The notes beneath the pieces are model-generated. The model saw only the letters and a list, made by a program, of their open reading frames with translations. It searched no databases and had not been told where the DNA came from. From Aurantiochytrium sp. KH105 (taxonomy: Eukaryota; Sar; Bigyra; Thraustochytrida; Thraustochytriidae): a stretch of DNA of 64,000 nucleotides. The stretch is taken from the NCBI GenBank assembly GCA_003116975.1, contig BGKB01000074.1, positions 62,001 to 126,000 on the forward strand. Direction: 5' to 3'. How positions within the stretch are numbered: position 1 is the stretch's first letter; the number at the start of each line of letters is the position of its first letter. The translations under genes were made by a program, and so were the position numbers. This document shows, piece by piece, positions 45,855 through 55,472 of the stretch.

Positions 45855-47223
45855 ATTCGCCGCCATCACTACTCTCAACCTCCTCAAGCTTATCATGGGA
45901 ACTCTTTTCCTTTTGTGTTGCGACTTGCGGAGCATACTCAAGATAGTAGCCCCCGAAGCCCTCCGTGGACGTGAGCACATGCACAGTGACACATAGTGCG
46001 TCAGCCACGGCCTTGAGTGTCAACTCATCGCCCCATTCGCCATTTTTGGACATTTTCTCGAGGTATGCTTCGAACTCCTCAGGACTGCCAAAGAAGACGT
46101 TGCTCTCGTCGGGGTGAGCTTGCATGTGCGCAACAGCCTTGGCCCGAACCCAGGCATGATGCTCCTGGGTTCCAAAGAGTTCGTGACTTATGGCTCGAAA
46201 TTGGCAGTTTCCGTCTCCACTCACAACAATTTCGCCCATCCCAAAATTGCTCAGACGCTCCTTGAGCAGGTTCATTTGCGAGGTTCCGCGGCGGACTTGA
46301 ATCGAGTCGGGAGAGCCCGGGGCATCCCGTTTGCGGACCGTCTCCTTGGCATCATCCGCTTTGCGTTTCATGGCCACCATGGCGCGAACAAGCGCAGGAT
46401 TCCACTTGACGCTCGATCGGCCCTTGAGAGCGCGCAGCATCGCCTTATCGTGGGCCCGGCGTTTACGGATCACCGGCACTGCCACGGGTATGCCCGTGAC
46501 CACAAGAGCAGGTGGTTCTTCAGGCTCGATATTCGAACCAAAGCGCGAGTGAGGCGTCGAAGAGTGCAGCGTGGAAGGCGACGACATTGTTTTGGGTGTT
46601 GAAGGATCGATAATATCGTCTGCCTTGAGAGCAGCCGTCCCCTTCGACTCGTCCTTTGCATCTGCGCTCGCCCAAGTTCTATCTCGAAAGGCATCAGAAG
46701 GCGCATGCGATAGCACATGGCGATGATGTTCTTTGAGCAAGAGCTTGATTGCCTCTAGTTCATTGTAGCGGGTCTCCCGAAGTGCTCGCAGCGTATGTAC
46801 GTCCGAGAAGCCGAGCTTTCGTAGCGAGTCGATCTCCTTGGCATGGATCGAGCGACGGAACTTGTCAGAGATCCTGCTCGATCGGGCCTGACCTGCAAGA
46901 TGCGAATCTGGGTCTTCATCGTTGACGCGCTTTGCGATGGTGCGCAAGATCCGGAGGTGATCTCCCTCGAGTTCCTCGACAAGATCCACGGCAATCTCGT
47001 CGGGGACACCAATCTCCTCAACGAGCTCACGGAGAAGCGCCGAGCTTTCGCGCAAAAGTGCGATGCTCTTGCGCTCCCCCTTGTTCGCGCCCACGCCCTT
47101 TCCCCCTGCCGCTGCCGCTGCAGCCCCGCTCGCGGCGTCCTTTTTCTTCGCATCGCCGTCGCCGCCGCCGCCGGCTCGGTTCTGCGCCGTCGCCGTCGTC
47201 GTCGAGGAGGCGTTGTTGCCCAT
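45481..47223 (-). CDS. OTU-family deubiquitinase with UBA-like domain and myristoylation motif
   Basis: A 580-residue product. The start MGNNASS fits the N-myristoylation consensus (Gly2, Ser6), which would tether it to membranes. A Gly/Ala-rich linker follows. Next is a helical region with a UBA-like unit (about 128-165: EIDSLRKLGFSDVHTLRALR and YNELEAIKLLLKEH), a basic disordered middle and an OTU cysteine-protease domain (about 320-495). The catalytic set is visible: Asp337 and Cys340 in VSGDGNCQFRA and His490 in YLSPVHYN. OTU enzymes remove or trim ubiquitin chains. Between the core and the last strand is a pure Asp run of about 13 residues from a GTC/GAC microsatellite. ATG at 47223 is chosen for the MG motif. 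The gene diverges from EFL1 across a 554-base shared promoter region. Confidence 0.88.
45816..45853. repeat. GTC triplet tract encoding poly-Asp in the OTU protein
   Basis: About twelve perfect CGT/GTC units, read as GAC (Asp) on the minus strand. It sits in a surface loop of the OTU domain, so its length can probably vary without destroying the fold. Confidence 0.9.
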
Positions 47224-47777
47224 CTTCGCCCCGAGTCTGGCCGCGAGTCCTGCGCAGGCGCTGCGGACAGGTCGGGCGGCGAGGAGGAGCGCGCCGTCCA
47301 GGGCCGGCAGGCGTCGCGCGAAGGGCGTCTGCGCCGAGCCGAGCCGAGCCGAGCCGAGCGCGCCGCACAAAGCCTCACGCCGCCAGTATCCTTCCTTTCC
47401 GGGTCTGCTGCAGTGCAGTGCCGCCTTTTGGGCCACGTTCCTTTTCAAAAACCAGTTGTTCAAATCCCCGTTCAAAACCAAGTTCAAATCCTCGTTCGAA
47501 ACGCAGCAACAAAGCCTCTCTGTCAATAGACGCAACCAACAACTCGAGGAGGAAACCTTGGAGGACTCGGAGCAGAACGCCTCCTCGCCTCGCCTCGCCT
47601 CGCCTCGCCTCGCCGCCCTGACGCGCGCGAACGCGAACGCGAGGCCGCTGGACGCGCGCGAGGGCGCCCGGCCCGCGCTGCGGCCGCCTTGCTCGCGCGC
47701 GAGGCAGGGGGTTTGGAGATCGCGGCGCTTGCTTGCTTGCTTGCTCGCGGGCATCGAGCGGCCACGAGGAAGCCGCC
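47224..47777. other. Shared divergent promoter region (OTU / EFL1)
   Basis: About 550 bases between divergent start codons. It contains GAGCC runs (47335-47360), CGCCT repeats (47580-47613) and TTGC runs (47727-47745). An imperfect TTCAAA/TTCGAA-type phrase repeats near 47445-47500. No gene is supported. Confidence 0.5.
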
Positions 47778-50700
47778 ATGCCGGCGACCGTCAAGCCCGC
47801 GGAGCTCGCGGAGCTCCAGGGGAACGCAGCGCAGGTACGTGGGCCTTCTGCTGCCCGATCCTGAGGCCGAGACTGCGCAGCTGACGCCGACGGGGGGGCG
47901 GGAGGGAGTGACGAAAGACTGACGCGCAGACGAAATATGCGACTTGGTGATGGCGACGCGCGATGATATGACCAACACGGGTGGACCGCGGGAATTGCCA
48001 TTCTTTTTTATCGATCTGATTAATGCTTTGCACAGGTGCGGAACATTTGCATCCTGGCACATGTGGACCACGGCAAGGTAAGCGAAAGGAAAGAGGAACA
48101 CAGAGACCAAATTGACGCCAGCTTCTTTTTGCTAACTTTACGTTTACGTGCCTCTTCCGCTTGATGCTCATAATGTAATAGACTACACTTTCAGACTGCC
48201 TCGTAAGCAGCAATGGCATCATCTCTGAGCGCCTGGCAGGAAGCGTGCGGTACCTGGACAGTCGTGCCGACGAGCAGGAGCGGGGCATCACCATGCAATC
48301 GAGTGCGATCTCGCTTCTGTACAAGCACGAGCGTCTGAACAAAGAGTACCTCGTGAACCTCATTGACTCGCCTGGTCACGTGGATTTTTCTTCCGACGTT
48401 TCGACAGCAGTGCGTCTTTGCGATGGCGCTCTCGTCGTGGTCGACGTCATCGAGGGCGTGGCAATCCAGACGCATGCAGTCTTGCGTCAAGCATGGGAGG
48501 AACGTCTCCGACCGTGCTTGGTTCTCAACAAGATTGATCGTCTCATTATTGAGCGGCAGCTTGACCCAATTGAGGCATACGAGCACCTTCTCAAGATCGT
48601 AGAGCGCGTCAATGCCATCCTGCTTGGCTTTATGAATGCCAGTGTCATGGCAGCCGGCTCGTCGGAGCGTAACCCGACGGAAGACGTGGACGAGGAGCTC
48701 GGCGACGACAAGATTGACACCCAAGCATGGGCGCTCGAGTTTGATGACGATGAGGAAAACGCCTACATTTTTGCTCCCGAAAAGGGGAACGTCGTCTTTT
48801 GCTCGGCCGCCGACAGCTGGGCCTTTCGCACGCTCGATTTTGTACCCATGGTGGCGCAGGCTTTGGGCATCAAGAATCGACGCAAGGTACTGCGATCACT
48901 CTGGGGCAACTTTTGGTACAGTGCCAAGCAGGGCAAAATCATGCAGAGCAAGTCAACACAGGCCAGCGTGACGACGGGCGAGGCATCGCGCCAGCACCCA
49001 CCCATGTTCGCCTCGTACGTGCTGGATGCCATTTGGCAAATCTACGGTGCAACGGTGATTGATAGCAAGCCCAAGAAGCTGGAAAAGATTGTCACACGTC
49101 TAGGCATTGGCGAAAAGGTGAACCGTCGCGAGCTGAACAAGGGCGGCCGCGCAGCGCTTCGAACGGCCATGCACGCCTGGCTTCCAGTGACGCGGGCCGT
49201 GCTTTCCATGGTCGTGCGTTGCGTTCCAGACCCAGTGCGCGCGCAAAACCGTCGTGCAGAGGTGCTTTGGCCCCACGTACATGCCGAAGAGCCCCTCGAG
49301 TCTCGTCTTGCCGAGGCGCGCGCCCACATTGAGCGTTGCGACCCCCAGGGCCCCCTGATCGCGTACGTTACAAAGATTTTTGCTGTGCAGCGTTCGGAGG
49401 TGACGCCGCAGACGGCCGCTCTTCTCGAGGACTTGCGTCGAAAGCAGCAAGCTGCTGCTGGAGAGACCTCGTCAGGCCAAGACCTTGTCTCTCCGGAAGC
49501 AGGAGCAGCACCTGGGACCGCAAATGGTGAAGAGCACGACGACAGTTCTTCGGAGCTCTTTTTTGCCTTCGCACGCGTATTTAGCGGCACGGTGCGCCCC
49601 GGAGTTCCTGTGCATGTGCTCGGGCCCAAGTACCTGCCGACGCACCCCGATCGTCATCGCGCACAAGTTCCCTGCGGTGTGATTCCGCTTCTCATGATGA
49701 ACACCGAGCTGGTACCCCTAGGCGCGGCGCCCGCGGGCAACATTTTGGCGCTCGCTGGCCTGGACAGGGACGTGCTAAAATCTGCGACCATCTCTGACTC
49801 GCCGCAATGCTGCTCTCTCACCAAGATGCCTTCGCAGAGCGCCCCGGTTCTGCGCGTTTCGTTGGAACCGAGCAATCCCCTCGAGTGGCCTCAGTTGACA
49901 CGAGGTCTGAAACTGCTCAATCGCGCCGATGCTGTGGCCGAAGTACGCATTCAGCCAAATGGCGAGCATATTCTGGGATGTATCGGCGAATTGCACCTCG
50001 AGCGATGCGTCAAGGACTTGCAGGAGCGCTTTGCCAAGATCGAGCTCAAGGTTTCCAAGCCTATTGCCATCTTCCGCGAGACCGTAGTCGTTGCTGGGAG
50101 CCATGTCCCGACCCCTCAGCCCTCTTTTGCGCCGTTCGATGTACGCAAGGAGGAGACCAAATTTGCCGAGGCCATGCAAAAGTATACTGCCGCTGTATCG
50201 GGAGGTAACGGTGGCGGTGCTGCAGACGCGGATGCACGAGATGGGGAGAATGGCGAAGTCGATGTAGATCAGATTGCCGTCAAGCTTACTCCTCCGGAGC
50301 CCTTTGCTCGTCGCGTGCTTCCGGGCGGTCGCGTGCTTGCCTGCACAGGTGGCAATGCTGTGGTGGTGTGTTTGCGCGTGATTCCCCTGCCAGAGCCCAT
50401 TCGTAAGGTGATTGAGGAATCGCGAGCGGACTTGACCGATTTGCTCGAGGAGGAGGATGCCGACGCAGATGACCAAGACGCGGCTCTGGATGCGACGGGA
50501 GCCGGCGCCGAAATGGGCGATGCTGCCAAGCGGGGTTCCCAGGTGCAGTTGTCGACATCGCGAGCATCTGCGCGGCGATCGTCCCGCGCCCAACAACTTC
50601 GGCGCTCTTCGTCGTCGCGGACGCAAGGTGAGAACGCGGCCGAGGCGGAGCGCGCACGGCGTGAGGAGGCTCGGCGCGCAGACATTTTTGCCAAGCTGCA

Positions 50701-51673
50701 AGAGGCGTTTGGGGAAGCTGGCGAAGACTGGGATCTCCAACGCTTGTGGTCTCTGGGTCCACGTGGCGTGGGTCCAAACGTCCTGCTCAACGCTGTGGAT
50801 GCTGGTCAACCGTTGGCGTCGCACCGCATGTATCAGCTGCTGTCCAAGGCCTCGTCTGCGGTCATTGCCGAAGAGGGGAATGCCGAGGGTCATAATGAAG
50901 AGGACGAAGAGGATGAGGATGAGAGTCCTGAGGCGACGAGTCAACTGCTAGAGGAGGTGGCAGGTGGCATAATTGCCGGTTTTCAACTGGGATGCCGCGC
51001 GGGCCCGCTTTGCGAAGAGCCCTTGTGGGGGACATGCGTGGTTGTGGAGCAAGTTACCCTCAAGGATGCGTCTGCCGAAGAGCATGCTGCACTAAAGCGA
51101 AATGTTGCGATTCAGGGCCAGGTGATGTCCAGCGTGCGGGACGCTATTCGGCGTGGCGTTTCACTGCACCATGATCAGCATTTGCACGGGGTCGACACAG
51201 GCTGCGAAGTTCGACTTGTGGAGGGCTTTTTCAAGTGTATGCTGCAATGTCACGTGGAGTCGCAAATGGGAGACCAGCTTGGGCGCATGTACGGCGTTCT
51301 CTCGGGACGTCGTGCCAAGATTATGAGTGAAGACATGTGGGAGGGCACGTCTATTTTCACGATCGAAGCGCTCGTCCCTATTGTGGAAAGCTTCCGGCTC
51401 GGCGACGACTTGCGCAGACAGACCTCGGGCGCAGCCTCTACGCCGCAGCTGTTGTTTAGTCACTGGCAAGTGATTCCGGAGAATCCCTTTTTCCGCGCCA
51501 CGACGGAGGACGAGCTCGAGGAGTTTGGTGAGCGCGGCTACGAGGAGTCCTATCAGGCACACAATCGTGCTTACAAGTACATGCAGGAAATTCGGAAGCG
51601 CAAGGGACTCTCGACGTCCGAAAAGGTAGTGGTTGCCGCAGAGAAACAGCGTACGCTGGCGCGCAAAAAATAG
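47778..51673 (+). CDS. EFL1: Elongation factor-like GTPase 1 (Ria1), three exons
   Basis: Exons 47778-47834, 48036-48077 and 48182-51673 join in frame to 1,196 residues (human EFL1 is about 1,120). Both introns are GT-AG. EFL1 with SBDS evicts eIF6 from new 60S subunits, the last cytoplasmic step of large-subunit maturation. GTPase motifs are G1 AHVDHGKTT, G2 in EQERGITMQSS, G3 DSPGH and G4 NKIDR. The second intron cuts the P-loop between Lys and Thr. Further EF2-like landmarks are GELHLERCVKDLQERFAKIE, FRETVV and, in domain V, GCEVRLVEGFFKCMLQCHVE with LSGRRAKIMSEDMWEGTSIF. A family-typical insertion and an extra acidic/Arg-rich stretch (about residues 790-870) lengthen the protein. The ATG at 47778 gives a 19-residue first exon. 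Confidence 0.92.
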
Positions 51674-51794
51674 AAGAACATACTTGCCATAATAGGTGGT
51701 TAGCGTCGTGTACGTGAGCAGCCATGCGTCGTCATTCGCTTATCACTTCGATAGCGTATGATCCGAGCATTTATCTTTATCTCAATGTTCACGA

Positions 51795-51825
<31 letters not shown>

Positions 51826-51928
51826 TCCTTTTCCTACTCATGATCAGTTTTAAGCTGGCAGACAGACGATGGACATTGGTTCTGTTTACCTATGTGAACA
51901 GGCAGGCTTGGCGAAAGTTACAAGTCGG
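51674..51928. other. Convergent intergenic region with CTTT microsatellite
   Basis: About 255 bases between converging stops. A TTTC/CTTT run of about eight units occupies 51794-51830. No gene is seen. Confidence 0.6.
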
Positions 51929-53254
51929 CTATAATACATTTCGCTTACTTGACACTCTCTTGGGCGAGGCGGTTCGCTGACGCCTTGAACCTCGTGTGGA
52001 AAGGCGCTGACTCGCTCGCGTTGTGTATGATGCAGAAGTTGCTGGTCGCGTGCGCTGTCGGCTCGCAGGGGTTTCGTTAAAGGTCTGAATGGCCTCGAGA
52101 GCCCCGCGACTTTCTTGCTGGCGGCGCTGCAAGGCGCGCTGTGCGTCGCGCTGCGTCCAAAGCGGAGCGGGGGATATTGCACGCGAGGGAGGTCGTGAAG
52201 CTCTTGTGATCTCTGAGAAAGCAGACGAAGGTGTCTCGCGCAAATCGACGGTCTGGGAAACAATAGACGCTGGCGTTTGCTTCCGCACATAATTCTCGGG
52301 AGCAGTGCCAGGACGAGAAGAGCGACGTCTCCGGCTAGTGCGTGCAGGTACGGTGCGCGGGACGTGAAGCTGACGCTCGAAAAACACGTTGCCGGAGAGC
52401 AGATACTCGCCTATTTCAGTCGCAGAGATGAGCTTGTAGTCATCAAGAAGACGCATGAGCATGTCTGCAGCTTCGGTACGGTCTCGTGCAGTTTCCCAAA
52501 CGAGATTTCGAAGCTCGCGCGTATCGTCGCAAGCGCAAAGGTCGATTTCTCGACGAATGTCCTTGCGCTGTTCCTCTTGTACCAAGTAAAGAAGGTGTTC
52601 GAGTCGCCGGAGGCGATGGTCGGCCCTACGTTTGCTATTGGCGACCCAGTGAAGCTTTGTGTTAGCTGCCTTTTGAAAAGGCTTGCCCTTTTCAAGAATG
52701 CGTGTTTGAAATTTGTAGCGGACCTGATCTTCTTCATTCTTGCTCAGCACGGAGAGCCAGGGGCGCTCGGTAGTCTTGCTTGGTTTGCCGAGTATAGTCG
52801 AAGGCTGCGACTTTTCCACTTTGGCTTTTAGAGCGTCGCGTTCCCGCTCGAGCACAAAGTAGTCCTTGTGCTCCTGCGCTACGCTCTCCGGGTAGAAGCG
52901 CTTTGCAGGCGCGGCGTGGTGGCGTGGATCGAAGGGTGCCTTTGGGCGAGCTTTCACTTTTTCAATTTCGTTTGTAATTCGTTTCACGGCGCGTTCCAGA
53001 ACCTCGCCCAGCGTGTCCGAGGCGTTGAAGAGCGAGTCCTCCCGTTCTGCCTGCAAGGGTCCGGGTGCGCTGTCCGCATTCGCGGGTACGCTACGCGCTC
53101 GAGCGGCTTCCCTTGGCTTTTCCACCGCGCCGGTGTTGCTGCCCCAAAAGATGCCAAAAGCCTGCGTCTGTGACTGTGACTGTGACTGCGCGTGCGCGTG
53201 CGCGTGCGCGTGCGCGTGCGCGTGCGCGTGCGCGTGCGCGTGCGCCTGCGCCAT
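51929..53254 (-). CDS. Unknown protein with alternating Ala-His repeat
   Basis: A 441-residue product. It opens MAQ followed by about nine alternating Ala-His pairs and then a Ser-Gln run, both from hexamer repeats in the DNA (53166-53251). The middle is a charged helical region with a distinct core: APFDPRHHAAPAKRFYPESV, YFVLERERDALKAKVEKSQ, KNEEDQVRYKFQTRILEKGK and LRRLEHLLYLVQEEQRKDIR. The last 110 residues are Ser/Arg/Thr-rich and disordered. I do not recognise the family. The YFVLERERDALKAK helix plus Arg/Ser tail is a texture common in ciliary or basal-body proteins, but that is only a guess. ATG at 53254 is the first methionine; the longer frame upstream starts at GTG. Confidence 0.7.
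   Translation of the reverse strand: MAQAHAHAHAHAHAHAHAHAHAQSQSQSQTQAFGIFWGSNTGAVEKPREAARARSVPANADSAPGPLQAEREDSLFNASDTLGEVLERAVKRITNEIEKVKARPKAPFDPRHHAAPAKRFYPESVAQEHKDYFVLERERDALKAKVEKSQPSTILGKPSKTTERPWLSVLSKNEEDQVRYKFQTRILEKGKPFQKAANTKLHWVANSKRRADHRLRRLEHLLYLVQEEQRKDIRREIDLCACDDTRELRNLVWETARDRTEAADMLMRLLDDYKLISATEIGEYLLSGNVFFERQLHVPRTVPARTSRRRRSSRPGTAPENYVRKQTPASIVSQTVDLRETPSSAFSEITRASRPPSRAISPAPLWTQRDAQRALQRRQQESRGALEAIQTFNETPASRQRTRPATSASYTTRASQRLSTRGSRRQRTASPKRVSSKRNVL
53166..53251. repeat. GTGACT and GCGTGC hexamer arrays encoding Ser-Gln and Ala-His repeats
   Basis: About three GTGACT units (53171-53188), then about ten GCGTGC units (53188-53250), inside the 5' end of the unknown gene. 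On the minus strand they read CAGTCA (Gln-Ser) and GCACGC (Ala-His). Confidence 0.9.
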
Positions 53255-53679
53255 GCCGTTTTCCCTCGTCACTCGCCGCGAGATGAAAGTTCTGCTTTCT
53301 TTTGCTCTCTCGAGCACCAGAGGCACTTCCTCGCCAAAACGGTGTGTACCCGTCCTCGTGAGCACTATGGTGTGTACCGCTTTTGGGAGAGAATTCGTCT
53401 GCTTTTGTCATTCCGCCAGTTTCCTGTGATCGCTTGTAGGCGTGGGCCCTCTAAAAAAAACCAAAAAAAACCTGCCCGCCTCGAGCGATGGCGAGAATCC
53501 GGCACCTTGAGACTTCCTCGCGATGCAAAGGTACGAACGACTTCTTGACTCTCGCTCTTGCATCACGCTTGCATACACGACCGTTCCGACCGATCGATCA
53601 GGTCGATCAGGCTGATTTCTTGCGGTCCCCGGCGACAAGGACTGCAGAGAAGGTTCTAGCATCGCGCCGGGGTGACTAA

Positions 53680-53704
53680 TCGATCGATCGATCGATCGAT
53701 CGAT
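53680..53704. repeat. CGAT tetranucleotide microsatellite
   Basis: Six perfect, self-complementary CGAT units in intergenic DNA. Confidence 0.95.
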
Positions 53705-54757
53705 GAGTCGGTCGATGTGCGCTTTCGTCATCATCATCACCCTCATCTCATTGTCACTAAGAGCGACAGGGGCCATGGCTAATCTATGGGACTCGTGCCC
53801 CTTGCGCTCCGATTTTCGCGGCCCACGAGCTCCAGCTCGCGACGCCTCTGCACGTACATTTCACGCTCACAGCTCTCGCGGCAAGGTCGCCATCGCTCGC
53901 GGAGGGGCGGGCGGGGGCCGTTTCCGCGGGGACTGACTGCGAGGCAAGGCTGCGGGCGGGTTGGCCCGAGGTGTTGCAAAGTGGCCTCACGGGCGACCTG
54001 CGGACGACCAACCGCAAGGCGACGAGGCGGCGGCAGGCCTCGCGGGCAACAAAGAATCATGGCAAACAGCACACAAACAAGCAGAAGCCAACACTTGCAA
54101 CTTCCTTTCACGCGCAGTGCGCCCCGGGAAAAGCAGCCGGAGCTCGCCTGGAGCGACCGGCCCAGCGAGGCCCTGCGCCCATTCTCGCGCTCATTCTCGC
54201 GCCCAATCTCGCGCCCATTCAAGCGCATCGCGTCGCGCCTTCGAGGCCGCGAGGTGGGCGAGGAGGGGCCATGGTCGCCGGGATACCGAATTTGCTTTTG
54301 GCTTTCGCAGTCCCAGTGGTGGTGGCGGTGATGATGGTGGAGATGGTGGTGGGTAAAAGGAGGGTTTGAAAGTCGACTCGACGCGGCTTTGTCGCTCGGT
54401 CGATCCACTCTGGCTGCGCCCGCCGCAGTCTGGCCGTCTTCCCGGCGTCTCGTCGGGGCTTTGTTTTGCGGCGCTGCTCGTTTCGGGCGCGCGCGGCGCG
54501 TTGGAGTTTGCAGTAGTACTACTGCTTCGCAAGGCGCTGCCGCGGCTGTGGCTGGCACTGTATTGAGAGAAGAACTGCACTTGCGCCACCCCGCGCGCAA
54601 GGGCTTATCCATACCTTTCTACAGTGCGGCAGCGGCCGGAAGAAAGCTTGGCAAGCAAGGGAGGAAGGAGGGAAAAGAAGGAAGGAATGTAAGAAAGAAA
54701 GAAAAAAGAAAGAAAAAAAGAAAGAAAGCAAGCGGAGATTGAATTTGCATTGACAGT

Positions 54758-54800
54758 GAATTTGAATTTGAATTTGAATTTGAATTCGAATTTGAATTTG
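54758..54800. repeat. GAATTT hexamer array
   Basis: About seven TGAATT/GAATTT units, one with a T-to-C change. It forms an A/T-rich island in GC-rich DNA. Confidence 0.9.
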
Positions 54801-54833
54801 ACTTCGAAAAGGCAAGAAGAAAGGAAAAAAAGG

Positions 54834-54885
54834 GAGGAAGGAAGGAAGGAAGGAAGGAAGGAAGAGGAGGGAGGGAGGAGGGAGG
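54834..54885. repeat. GGAA then GGAGG purine tract
   Basis: About seven GGAA units run into GGAGGGAGGGAGG-type sequence. It is a pure purine strand of about 50 bases, capable of triplex or G-rich structure. Confidence 0.85.
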
Positions 54886-55472
54886 GAGGGCAGACCCAAA
54901 TTGGAGCGACGCGAGGCGGCACGAGGCGCCGCTGGACTCGCTTGGCTCGCTCGCGTCTGCAGACGCGGCCACCGCTGCGCGGCTCAGGCCCGACACCGCG
55001 CCCGCGCTGCGACTGCCCCGTCTAGATCTCGGCCTCGCTCCGCGCGCGCGCGCTTTCGCGGAGAGACGGGGCCCCAGCCACTCGGACAGTAAAAGCAAAG
55101 CCAAACAGACCTCGCGAAATCCCGCGTCGAGCTCGTGCCGTCCTCGGCTCGTCACGGCCTCGACGCGCACAGCCGCGCGCGAGAGAGACCGACCGCGCTG
55201 CTGCTGCCTGCCTGCTGCTGGCGCGGCCTGTGGACTCGCGGCGGCGCCAGAGGCCGCAGCGGCGTGAGCAGGCGGCCCGCGGGCGGCTGCACGTGCTGCG
55301 CCGCGCAGCGCTGCGCGTGGCGGACGTCGTTCGGACGGACCTCGTCTCCTTACGTGCCTGCCTGCTTCCTTCCTTTTTTTTTCTTTGCCAGCCGGCCTTG
55401 GCTGGGCTGCCAAGCGCGTGCCGACGCAGCCGTAGCCTGCGAGGCGAGGCGAGGCGAGACGGCAGGAGAGCC

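Larger units (their letters stand above)
53255..55472. other. 2.2-kb repeat-rich divergent intergenic region
   Basis: This contains a CGAT run (53680-53704), an imperfect series of TCTCGCGC(T/C)CATT-type units (54180-54225), GGT/GATGG runs (54310-54352), A-rich runs (54690-54730), a GAATTT array (54758-54800) and a GGAA/GGAGG array (54834-54885). A 277-codon minus frame (53779-54612) is His/Arg/Pro-rich filler with no domain. It probably holds promoters of the two flanking genes. No gene is supported. Confidence 0.55.

Noticed and set aside
53779-54612. 277-codon minus-strand frame from an ATG
   Set aside because: His/Arg/Pro-rich, with a His run from a GATGG repeat; no domain.
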